Part shown: positions 1 through 6,500 of the stretch, piece by piece | Numbering within the stretch: the stretch's first letter is position 1 | Layout of the letters: every line of letters begins with the position of its first letter | Made by a program: the position numbers and the translations under genes | Notes under the pieces: generated by a model | Told to the model about the DNA's origin: nothing | The model's database searches: none | What the model saw: the letters and a program-made list of their open reading frames with translations, nothing else | Source: Pseudorhodoferax aquiterrae | GTDB taxonomy: Bacteria > Pseudomonadota > Gammaproteobacteria > Burkholderiales > Burkholderiaceae_C | Assembly (NCBI RefSeq): GCF_014652235.1 | Contig: NZ_BMYK01000013.1 | Span: 95,382-159,381 of the forward strand | DNA: 64,000 nucleotides | Reading direction: 5' to 3'

Positions 1-228
1 GAGACGGACGCGATCATCTTCATGGTGGAGACCAAGGCGCGTGCCGACATCAACACGCAAGAGGTTCAGGCCAAGGCCGCTGCCGCCATGCGCTGGTGCA
101 AGCACGCATCTGATCACGCGGCGAGCGTAGGCACCAAGCCCTGGAGGTACCTGCTGGTGCCCCATGACGAAGTCAGCGAGTCGAAACGGCTCGCGGACTA
201 CCTGCGCTTTGAGGTCAAGGCTAATTGA
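1..228 (+). CDS. C-terminal end of a type III restriction / DEAD-box Res-like protein (5' truncated by window)
   Basis: The reading frame is open from base 1 and ends with TGA at 226-228, so only the last 75 residues are visible. The sequence D-A-I-I-F-M-V-E-T-K at residues 4-12 of the fragment matches the D...ExK core of the PD-(D/E)XK nuclease domain that closes type III restriction (Res) subunits and related helicase-nucleases. The following W-C-K-H-A and K-P-W-R-Y-L-L-V-P-H-D segments are also typical of that family's C-terminus. The helicase part would lie upstream of the window. It sits 134 bp before a Gabija-type pair, so the region reads as a small defence island. I infer restriction function from the nuclease tail only; a stand-alone helicase-nuclease of another defence type is possible. 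Confidence 0.6.
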   Translation, partial: ETDAIIFMVETKARADINTQEVQAKAAAAMRWCKHASDHAASVGTKPWRYLLVPHDEVSESKRLADYLRFEVKAN

Positions 229-362
229 GATGCCCTCGACCGATTTTGGTGAGCAAGACCGATTCCGGCGAGGCACCCAGGCGAAGGGAATGATGGACTT
301 CGCCGGGCACTTCGGTGCGCAACCGTCGTGGCCACGGCCGCACGATCACAGAGAAGCAGCCC

Positions 363-2096
363 ATGGCACGAATCAGAAAGATCGAAATCGCCAACTTCCG
401 CGGCATCCAGTTGCTGGCCTGGTGCCCGACGCCTGGCATCAACTGCCTGATCGGCCCGGGCGACAGCGGCAAGTCCACGGTACTGGACGCGATCGATCTA
501 TGCCTGGGAGCCAGGCGCAATGTCCAGTTCTCTGATGCGGACTTCTTCGGACTGGACATCACGACCCCAATCAGCATCACGCTGACGCTCGGCGACCTCG
601 ATGACAGCATGCGGACGCTGGAGGGCTTTGGTGCATACCTGCGCGGATACCACGCCAACACTGGCGTCGTCGAGGACGAGCCCTCTGCCGACGCGGAGGT
701 TGTGCTCTGCTTGAACCTGACGGTCGCCAGTGACCTGGAGCCCTCGTGGACCCTTGTCTCCGACCGCGCCGCACAGCAAGGCATCATCAAGACACTCGCA
801 TGGAAGGATCGCGTCGCCCTGGCGCCCACTCGCATCGGCGCCCTAGCGGACTTCAACCTGGGATGGCAGCGCGGCTCCGTACTGAACCGCATCTCGGAGG
901 AGCGAGCCGACGCTTCAGCCGCTCTGGTCAAGGCCGCAAGGGATGCGCGCAGTGCCTTCGGAGACCAGGCCGAACAACAGTTGGGAGAAGCGCTGGGGAT
1001 CGTCACCACCACTGCTCAGCAGCTGGGCGTCAACATCGGCGCTAAGGCCAAGGCGCTGCTGGATTCGCATTCGGTGTCGTTCGGTGGTGGCACCATCTCC
1101 CTGCACAACGAAAGCGGCATCCCGCTTCGCAGCCTGGGCGTCGGGTCCACGCGTCTGCTTGTCGCTGGCCTGCAGCGCAAGGCGGCCGGTCAGGCGTCGA
1201 TCGTCCTCACGGACGAACTGGAGTACGGGCTGGAGCCGCACCGCATCGCGAGGTTCTTGGGCTCCCTCGGCGCCAAGGAGGCCGCTGCTCCGCTGCAGGT
1301 GTTCCTCACCACCCACTCACCCGTGGCGCTGAGAGAACTGTCGGGCGGCCAGCTCTTCGTGCTGCGCCGCGGCCCCCTCGGCCATGAGGCTCGCTTGGTC
1401 GGCGCCGACAATGACATCCAGAGCACGATCCGCCTCTACCCCGAGGCCTTCCTGGCTGGCTCCGTGGTCGTGTGCGAGGGAGCCAGCGAGATCGGCCTGC
1501 TGCGCGGCCTGGACTTGTACAGGCTTGACCAGGGGAATGCGTCACTGGCTGCATTGGGCGTGGCCCTCGTCGACTGCGGTGGCGGGGAGCCGGATCGACC
1601 GTATGCCCGCGCCGCAGCGTTCCAGTCTCTGGGCTACCGGGTGATGGTGCTGCGCGACGACGACAAGAAGCCCACACCTGCTATCGAGCAGGCTTTTGTC
1701 CAGAACGGTGGCACCGTCGTCGCCTACCGAGCGGGCCGGGCGCTGGAGGACGAGCTGTTCGGCAGTCTCACGCCGGCAGCCTGCCAGAGGCTGATCGGCT
1801 ACGCCAACGAATTGCATGGCGACCTGATCGTCGAACACCTGCGCACCGTCTCGAACAACACGCTCACGTTCCAGCAGGTCTGGGACGAGATCCAGAACAC
1901 CGGCCACCTGTCGGCCGAATGCCGGGCCATCCTTGGTCAGGCGGCGCGCATCCGAAAGGCGGGCTGGTTCAAGTCCATCTCGTGGATGGAGGATGTGGCT
2001 AGGACCATCGTTGCACCGGACCTGCATCTTTGCGATCAGGGCTTCCGTGCTCTGATGGACCAGGTATTCGGGTGGGCCACTGATGGACCACGTTGA
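363..2096 (+). CDS. gajA: OLD-family ATP-dependent endonuclease, Gabija GajA-like
   Basis: A 577-residue protein with an ABC-type ATPase followed by a TOPRIM nuclease, the layout of class 2 OLD proteins and of Gabija GajA (about 580 residues). Walker A is G-P-G-D-S-G-K-S-T at residues 31-39, the signature-like segment S-L-G-V-G-S-T is near 255, Walker B (I-V-L-T-D-E) is near 280, and the H-loop T-T-H-S-P follows. The TOPRIM domain starts near 365 with V-V-V-C-E-G-A-S-E, and its acidic D-D-D motif is near 430. The start at 363 gives the normal MxxIxxIxIxNFRGI beginning; an in-frame ATG at 315 adds 16 residues without family character. The 3' end overlaps the helicase gene by 14 bp, which suggests translational coupling. 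In Gabija the protein nicks DNA when nucleotide levels fall during phage infection. The family call is solid; the system name rests on the partner gene. Confidence 0.85.
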   Translation: MARIRKIEIANFRGIQLLAWCPTPGINCLIGPGDSGKSTVLDAIDLCLGARRNVQFSDADFFGLDITTPISITLTLGDLDDSMRTLEGFGAYLRGYHANTGVVEDEPSADAEVVLCLNLTVASDLEPSWTLVSDRAAQQGIIKTLAWKDRVALAPTRIGALADFNLGWQRGSVLNRISEERADASAALVKAARDARSAFGDQAEQQLGEALGIVTTTAQQLGVNIGAKAKALLDSHSVSFGGGTISLHNESGIPLRSLGVGSTRLLVAGLQRKAAGQASIVLTDELEYGLEPHRIARFLGSLGAKEAAAPLQVFLTTHSPVALRELSGGQLFVLRRGPLGHEARLVGADNDIQSTIRLYPEAFLAGSVVVCEGASEIGLLRGLDLYRLDQGNASLAALGVALVDCGGGEPDRPYARAAAFQSLGYRVMVLRDDDKKPTPAIEQAFVQNGGTVVAYRAGRALEDELFGSLTPAACQRLIGYANELHGDLIVEHLRTVSNNTLTFQQVWDEIQNTGHLSAECRAILGQAARIRKAGWFKSISWMEDVARTIVAPDLHLCDQGFRALMDQVFGWATDGPR

Positions 2097-3501
2097 AATC
2101 GACCTTCGTGCAATCGAACGCGGAACCGTCACCGCACCGGCCGGCTGCGGCAAGACACAGTTGATTGCCCACGCGCTTGCCGGGCATCGGGGCAACAAGC
2201 CCATCCTCGTGCTGACACACACGAATGCCGGGGTCGCGGCCCTGCGTGGCCGGCTGGACGGCGCCGGTGTGCCAGCCAGCGCCTATCGATTGAGCACGAT
2301 CGATGGCTGGGCCATCCGGCTCATCTCGACCTTTCCCGGCCGCAGCGCCCACGATCCGGAGATTCTGCGGTTGGCTACACCTGCGCGGGACTACCCGGCA
2401 ATCCGCGACGCCGCCTGGAAGCTCCTGCAAGCCGGGCACGTCAGTGAGGTGCTAAAAGCCTCATATGCGCATCTGATCGTGGATGAGTACCAGGATTGTT
2501 CGGTGCCCCAGCACTACATCGTCTATTTCCTCTCGTTGATCTTGCCGACCTGCGTGCTGGGCGACCCCATGCAGGCGATCTTCGGATTCCGGGGCAATGC
2601 GCTGGCCGACTGGAACCAGCAGGTGTGCGCGCATTTTCCTGTCGTCGGGGAACTGGCAACGCCCTGGCGATGGCGCAACGTCGGCGCGGAAGCGCTGGGA
2701 CAATGGTTGCTGGAGGCCCGCCGGTTGTTGGCGGTGGGGCAGTCGGTGGATCTGCGTAGTGGGCCACCGGAGCATGTGACCTGGATGCAGGCCGTACCAC
2801 CCAACGACCATGCCCAGCGCCTAGCCGCTGCGAGGACGGCATCGCCAACCTCTGACGGGCGCGTGCTCATCATCGCCGATAGCCGCAACCGAGCAGCACA
2901 GCAGAACTTTGCGAGCCAGACGCCAGGCGCTTCGACGGTCGAGGCCGTCGATCTGCAAGACCTCATCGCCTTCGCCAGCAACTTTGATGCGGGGGCACAG
3001 AATGCCCTCGCGCAGTTGCTGGCGCTGGCGCAGAGCGTCATGACCAATGTGGGCGTGGCGGAGTTGACGCGGCGCCTGGAGTCGTTGGCAAAGGGAACTG
3101 CAAGGAATCCTCCGAACGAGGCAGAAAGCCGCGCACTGGCGTTCGGGCGCGCGCCCTCTCTCGCTGCGGCCGCCGCGCTGTTGTCGGAGCTGCGGGCACT
3201 GCCGAACGTGCGTGTGCATCGGCCGGCCATCCTCTACGGGGTGCTCAAGGCGCTCCGAGAAGCCTCGTCGGGGGCCGTCCCTCTGACAGAAGCGGCCCGG
3301 CGCGTGCGGGAAGAAAACCGGCTGTTGGGGCGCCCGCTACCAAAGCGCGCCGTCGGCAGCACGCTGTTGCTCAAGGGGCTGGAAGCCGAAGTCGCGGTGC
3401 TGCTAAATATCGAGGGCATAAGTGCGCAGAACCTCTACGTCGCCATGACCCGGGGGTCGATGAAGCTCGTAGTGTGTAGCGCCACTCCAGTGATCGGTTA
3501 G
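2083..3501 (+). CDS. gajB: UvrD/Rep-like SF1 helicase, Gabija GajB-like
   Basis: A 472-residue superfamily 1A helicase-like protein. Motif I is A-P-A-G-C-G-K-T near residues 19-26, motif Ia is T-H-T-N-A-G, motif II is I-V-D-E-Y-Q-D, motif III is G-D-P-M-Q-A-I-F-G-F-R-G, a motif IV-like segment is T-P-W-R-W-R-N, and a motif VI-like V-A-M-T-R-G lies close to the C-terminus. The length is close to the roughly 490 residues of GajB and much shorter than true UvrD (about 720), as expected for the compact helicase paired with OLD nucleases. It overlaps gajA by 14 bp in another frame. Known Gabija work shows GajB acts with GajA to make an anti-phage complex; here the role is inferred from the pairing. 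Confidence 0.82.
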   Translation: MDHVEIDLRAIERGTVTAPAGCGKTQLIAHALAGHRGNKPILVLTHTNAGVAALRGRLDGAGVPASAYRLSTIDGWAIRLISTFPGRSAHDPEILRLATPARDYPAIRDAAWKLLQAGHVSEVLKASYAHLIVDEYQDCSVPQHYIVYFLSLILPTCVLGDPMQAIFGFRGNALADWNQQVCAHFPVVGELATPWRWRNVGAEALGQWLLEARRLLAVGQSVDLRSGPPEHVTWMQAVPPNDHAQRLAAARTASPTSDGRVLIIADSRNRAAQQNFASQTPGASTVEAVDLQDLIAFASNFDAGAQNALAQLLALAQSVMTNVGVAELTRRLESLAKGTARNPPNEAESRALAFGRAPSLAAAAALLSELRALPNVRVHRPAILYGVLKALREASSGAVPLTEAARRVREENRLLGRPLPKRAVGSTLLLKGLEAEVAVLLNIEGISAQNLYVAMTRGSMKLVVCSATPVIG

Positions 3502-3650
3502 AGATACTTCTTGAACGTCGCCGTCGCGCTGAGCAGAACCGCGTTGGTCCGCAGGATCAGCAATGTATTCATGAAGCGATCGGCCTTGGCTGCATGGAAA
3601 TTGCCCTTCTACGCTACAACAAGTTGTCTCGATAGGTACTGAACTTCACC
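3498..3650. other. Intergenic gap between gajB and alpA with a possible gene remnant on the minus strand
   Basis: No intact gene lies here. On the minus strand a 36-codon open stretch runs from a stop at 3609-3611 to TAA at 3498-3500 and ends in N-A-V-L-L-S-A-T-A-T-F-K-K-Y-L, which reads like a natural protein C-terminus. It may be the tail of a gene destroyed when the island was assembled. An inverted repeat ACAAC-AA-GTTGT at 3616-3627 lies 24 bp before the alpA ATG and could be an operator. Confidence 0.3.
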
Positions 3651-4031
3651 ATGTCTCCATGCAGCGTACCCATGGAGTCCGAGGTGGAACAGCTCTCACA
3701 AACATCCGACGCGCTCCCCTTGCCGGGAACGGGAGCCTACGAGGAGTTGCCGCAATTCCCGAAGCGCAGTCCCCTTCCCTTCCGGCGCACCATTCGCCGC
3801 CAGGAGCTGCGGCTGATCGTCCCCTTGGCCGAAACGACGATCTACGAAATGGAGCGCCGCGGCGAGTTCCCGCGTCGCTTCAACCTGACGCAGCGTTGTG
3901 TCGTGTGGGACTTGGCTGAAGTGGAAGCGTGGGTCGAAGAACGAAAGCATGCTCCGCGCACCGGCGTCTCGAAGCCCGATGTCCACTTACGAAGAACCCG
4001 CCCTGTCCGGGCGGGTTCAAGCGAGGAATAA
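3651..4031 (+). CDS. AlpA-family helix-turn-helix regulator
   Basis: A 126-residue protein whose central part (about residues 45-105) matches the AlpA/phage regulatory fold. It has a recognition segment V-P-L-A-E-T-T-I-Y-E-M-E-R-R-G-E-F-P and then the typical V-V-W-D-L-A-E-V-E-A-W-V-E-E-R ending. AlpA proteins in P4-like elements control integrase or excision genes, so control of this island's integrase is a reasonable inference. The first 40 residues are low in family signal, and an ATG at 3672 is an alternative start. The last 15 codons are arginine-rich and encode a perfect hairpin (3994-4018), so the tail may be a read-through artefact of a terminator rather than functional protein. Confidence 0.7.
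   Translation: MSPCSVPMESEVEQLSQTSDALPLPGTGAYEELPQFPKRSPLPFRRTIRRQELRLIVPLAETTIYEMERRGEFPRRFNLTQRCVVWDLAEVEAWVEERKHAPRTGVSKPDVHLRRTRPVRAGSSEE
3994..4018. terminator. Perfect 10-bp GC-rich hairpin at the end of the alpA-like gene
   Basis: GAACCCGCCC at 3994-4003 and GGGCGGGTTC at 4009-4018 are perfect inverted arms around a 5-base loop. They lie between two converging genes (stop codons at 4031 and 4048). No T-run follows on either strand, so a factor-independent terminator is not proven; it is placed where a bidirectional terminator would be useful. Confidence 0.4.
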
Positions 4032-4047
4032 AGCCGAGCCACAGCAC

Positions 4048-4572
4048 TTATCCCACCAAGGCTTCGAGCTCCTTGGCCGCCGAGCGCAGCAACCGGCGGC
4101 CTTCCTTCGCCACGTTGACTTGCAAGGCCACCCGCGCCACCTCCTGAACGTCCCTGGTCAGCGAATAGCTGCCCTTGGCCTGCAACCAGGCCAGCACGTC
4201 CGCCAAGTGCCAGATCGACGCACTACCTTCATGCACCGGCGCCGGGAAGCTGCCCGCATGGGCCAGCATCAGCTTGCGCATGTTCTGCCGCGACACGCCG
4301 ACGATCTCGGCCACATCGGTCAACCCGACTAGATCCGGCGCCATCTCGATCAACCTGGCCGACGGTACGGCGCTGCGCACGTCGGCCAACGCGCTGAGCA
4401 CGGCCGCGTCCGCGCTGTCCGCCTCTCGGGTGAACTCCAAGGCCAGCCGCCCCGGCTGCCCGATGCCGATCAAGGCGTCGTCGCAGCCGGCCTCGCCCAA
4501 GCGCTCTACCAGCGCATCGGGGGCGTGATCATCGTCGGCAAGCTGGTATTTCAGGGTGAAGGTGTATTCCAT
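4048..4572 (-). CDS. HTH protein with N-terminal alpha/beta domain; candidate antitoxin partner of the HicA-like gene
   Basis: A 174-residue protein. Residues 1-80 alternate predicted strands and helices (E-Y-T-F-T-L-K-Y-Q-L, then D-A-L-V-E-R-L-G, then R-L-A-L-E-F-T), compatible with a ferredoxin-like or HicB-like fold. Residues 85-140 form an AlpA/MerR-like HTH with G-L-T-D-V-A-E-I-V-G-V-S-R-Q-N-M-R-K and a closing I-W-H-L-A-D-V-L-A-W-L. Its ATG lies 4 bp after the stop of the HicA-like gene, so the two are almost certainly co-transcribed. DNA-binding is well supported; the antitoxin role is inferred from the pairing. A longer reading frame reaches 4728, but that extension overlaps the upstream gene and carries no family signal. 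Confidence 0.65.
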   Translation of the reverse strand: MEYTFTLKYQLADDDHAPDALVERLGEAGCDDALIGIGQPGRLALEFTREADSADAAVLSALADVRSAVPSARLIEMAPDLVGLTDVAEIVGVSRQNMRKLMLAHAGSFPAPVHEGSASIWHLADVLAWLQAKGSYSLTRDVQEVARVALQVNVAKEGRRLLRSAAKELEALVG

Positions 4573-4576
4573 CGTG

Positions 4577-4852
4577 CTACTCCTCGGCGCCGCCTTCAGC
4601 CTCGCGCTGCTTGCGATGCGTGGTGCAGTTGTCCACGACGCGCCGCAGAGCGCGTGCATGGTTGCCAGGGTTCTTCGGCGTGCTCCATACGCTGGTGATG
4701 CAGAACTCGCCGCAGCGACACTCCTCATCGTTGTACGGACAATAAATCCGGCCCCAGGCGTGGCTGCCGCCGACTTCGACGCGCCAGCCCTGCCCTTCGG
4801 CGTGCCTGAGAGCTTCCTCGACCTCTTTCTTCGGATGAGAGGGACGGGCCAT
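4577..4852 (-). CDS. Small HicA-fold-like protein, candidate mRNA-interferase toxin
   Basis: A 91-residue protein. It starts with K-K-E-V-E-E-A-L-R-H-A-E (helix), then W-R-V-E-V-G-G-S-H-A-W-G-R-I-Y-C-P. The G-G-S-H part matches the strand and catalytic histidine of HicA toxins (G-S-H-H-x-F). A later I-T-S-V-W-S-T-P-K-N-P-G-N-H-A-R-A-L-R-R-V-V-D resembles the HicA C-terminal P-H-P-x-K-x-L-x-x-G-T-L-R-x-I helix. Unlike classical HicA (about 60-80 residues) it has four cysteines in the middle (C-P-Y-N-D-E-E-C-R-C-G-E-F-C), which could bind a metal. It is the first gene of a two-gene unit with the HTH protein. RNase activity is an inference from fold resemblance and context. Confidence 0.5.
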   Translation of the reverse strand: MARPSHPKKEVEEALRHAEGQGWRVEVGGSHAWGRIYCPYNDEECRCGEFCITSVWSTPKNPGNHARALRRVVDNCTTHRKQREAEGGAEE

Positions 4853-4877
4853 CAGTGATCTCCAGTATCGGGATGAC

Positions 4878-4907
4878 CGGCAAGGTTGTCAAGCGACAAC
4901 CTTGCCG
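4878..4907. promoter_or_regulatory. 13-bp perfect inverted repeat upstream of the HicA-like gene
   Basis: CGGCAAGGTTGTC at 4878-4890 and GACAACCTTGCCG at 4895-4907 are perfect arms with a 4-base AAGC centre. The repeat lies 25 bp upstream of the HicA-like start codon and 5 bp after the integrase stop. It can be an operator for autoregulation of the two-gene unit or a terminator for the integrase; there is no T-run on the relevant strand, which favours an operator. Confidence 0.5.
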
Positions 4908-4912
4908 CCGTT

Positions 4913-6172
4913 TCATACCGTCGCGCTCAACACCGGCACCACCACGTTGTCCGGCATCAGCTTCGGCACGTAGGTCTGCCCGTCGATCCAGGCATCGACC
5001 ATGTTGGCCCACTCCTGCAGCATGTGGCGCCGCTGCTCGGCATACTCGGCCTTGTTGTAGACCGAACGCGAGGAGCGCCCGCCTTCCTCATGCGCCAGGC
5101 ACTTCTCGATCCAGTCGCGGTTGAAGCCCACCTCGTTCAGCAGCGTCGAGCCGGTGCGACGCAGGTCGTGCACGGTGAACGGTTCCAGCGGCAGGCCGGC
5201 GGCCTTGGCCCGCTCTGCCACGATCTGCGTGACCCTGTTCAGGGTCGCGTGGGACATGCAATGGTCGGAGTCGTAGCGCGACGGCAGCACGAATTTGGAG
5301 CCGGCTGCGCAGGTATGCAGCGCCACGAAGATGTCGAGTGCCTGGCGCGACAGATAGACCACGTGCGGATTGCGCCCCTTCATGCGCTGCTTCGGGATCG
5401 TCCAGGTCGCGCTCTCGAAATCAACCTCGTCCCAGGTGGCCTCGATCAGTTCGCTCTTGCGCACCAGCGTCAGGACGATCATGCGCAACGCCAGCCGGAT
5501 GGTTGGATAGGTGGCCACCGACTCCATCTGCCGCGACATCAGCCGGATCTCCTGCGGTGACAAGGCACGATCCTTCGGCACGAAGGTCGCGATCGACGCC
5601 GCGCCCACGTCGTCGGCCGGGTTGTCCACCTTCTCGCCGTGCAGGATGGCGAAGGCGTAGACCTGCTTCACGATGTCGCGGATGTGGACCGCAGTGGCAG
5701 GCGCACCGCGCGCCTTCACCTTGTTGCAGAGGGCGCGCAGGTCATCGGCCGCGATTTCGTTGAGCTGCCGATTCTGGAACGCCGGCAGGATGTCCCGATC
5801 GATGATGCTCTTGCGCATCGCCTTCGTGCTGTCGGCCATCCGGGCGCCCGCCAGCCACTTTTCGGTCATGTCGCCAAAGGTCTTGGCTGCGGTCAGCCGA
5901 CGCTTCTCGCGCTGCTTTTCCAGCGCGGGGGATTTACCCTGGGCGACGGCCTTCTTGGCGTCGATTAGCTTTTCGCGGGCCAGGGCCAGCGAGATGCCTG
6001 CCGGCCCGTAGCGGCCGATGGTCAGCGTCTCACGGCGGCCGTTGAGACGGTAATCGTAGCGAAAGGTGACGGTACCGACGGGCGATACCGTCACGTACAT
6101 GCCATCGCGGTCAAAAGCCTTATAAACCTTGGGCTTAGGCTTGAGGTTGCGCAGTGCGGTGTCGGTAAGCAT
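4913..6172 (-). CDS. int: Tyrosine recombinase / P4-type integrase of the guaA-associated island
   Basis: A 419-residue integrase with the N-terminal DUF4102-like arm-binding domain (D-T-A-L-R-N-L-K-P at residues 3-11, I-G-R-Y-G-P-A-G-I-S-L-A-L-A-R near 52), a SAM-like core-binding domain, and a catalytic domain. Visible catalytic residues are R238 (L-V-R-K-S-E-L), H335-x-x-R338 (H-D-L-R-R-T-G), H361 (L-A-H-E) and the nucleophile Y372 (S-V-Y-N-K-A-E-Y). All five are present, so the enzyme looks active. It points away from guaA and begins about 300 bp from the guaA stop codon, the usual arrangement for an integrase next to its attachment site. The 3' end of guaA is a known target for such islands; the direct attachment repeat cannot be confirmed because the far end is outside the window. 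Confidence 0.93.
   Translation of the reverse strand: MLTDTALRNLKPKPKVYKAFDRDGMYVTVSPVGTVTFRYDYRLNGRRETLTIGRYGPAGISLALAREKLIDAKKAVAQGKSPALEKQREKRRLTAAKTFGDMTEKWLAGARMADSTKAMRKSIIDRDILPAFQNRQLNEIAADDLRALCNKVKARGAPATAVHIRDIVKQVYAFAILHGEKVDNPADDVGAASIATFVPKDRALSPQEIRLMSRQMESVATYPTIRLALRMIVLTLVRKSELIEATWDEVDFESATWTIPKQRMKGRNPHVVYLSRQALDIFVALHTCAAGSKFVLPSRYDSDHCMSHATLNRVTQIVAERAKAAGLPLEPFTVHDLRRTGSTLLNEVGFNRDWIEKCLAHEEGGRSSRSVYNKAEYAEQRRHMLQEWANMVDAWIDGQTYVPKLMPDNVVVPVLSATV
6067..6093. repeat. Inverted TGACGGTA / TACCGTCA pair inside the 5' part of int
   Basis: TGACGGTA at 6067-6074 and TACCGTCA at 6086-6093 are exact inverted copies of the 8-mer repeated upstream of int. They fall in codons 27-36 of the integrase, so the repeat family extends from the att side into the gene. 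This supports a protein-binding array rather than chance. Confidence 0.45.
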
Positions 6173-6473
6173 CGAGGTTTTTCCTCCTGTTCGTGACGGC
6201 TTTTACCGTCAGGGGCCAGGAGACCTGCTGATGCTCGGAAAGCCGCATGAAACAAGCTTTCCTGAGGAGCGATTTACCGTCAAAGACCGGTTTGGTCTGG
6301 ATAGTAAACGGGAGGGTCTTAATCCGGCCTCCGGTTTCTACCGTCACCTCTACCGCCAATCCGTTTTGCTGGCCGGCGATAGCCACCGATAGCTGCCGTG
6401 ACGTATTTATTTTTAAATCAACACGTTACGTCAGTTTTTCGATAGATCACGATAGTCCCCGAAGGACCTGATT
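6173..6473. other. Att-proximal non-coding region between int and guaA with phased short repeats
   Basis: No convincing gene is present in these 301 bp. The region is less GC-rich than its surroundings and holds short repeats. TACCGTCA occurs at 6204-6211, 6275-6282 and 6339-6346, with a near copy at 6351-6358. TGACGG-N6-CCGTCA is an inverted pair at 6194-6211. TGACGTA (6399-6405) pairs with TACGTCA (6427-6433). CGATAG occurs as two pairs each spaced exactly 10 bp (6377/6387 and 6440/6450). Such arrangements are typical of integrase arm sites and directionality-factor sites, and the region must also contain the int promoter. Confidence 0.6.
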
Positions 6474-6500
6474 TCATTCCCACTCGATCGTCGCAGGCGG
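6474..6500. other. Probable island attachment site at the guaA 3' end
   Basis: The last guaA codons and stop mark the sharp change from housekeeping DNA to mobile DNA. The integrase lies immediately beyond, and the guaA end is a recognised island insertion point. The exact core cannot be set because the matching repeat at the other island end is not in this window. Confidence 0.45.

Noticed and set aside
4878..4907. Dyad after int read as an intrinsic terminator
   Set aside because: No T-run follows on the integrase strand, and the position upstream of the TA-like pair fits an operator better, though termination is not excluded.
6173..6473. Short open frames between int and guaA as genes
   Set aside because: They have no ribosome-binding site, no domain and overlap the repeat array; a non-coding attachment region is the simpler reading.
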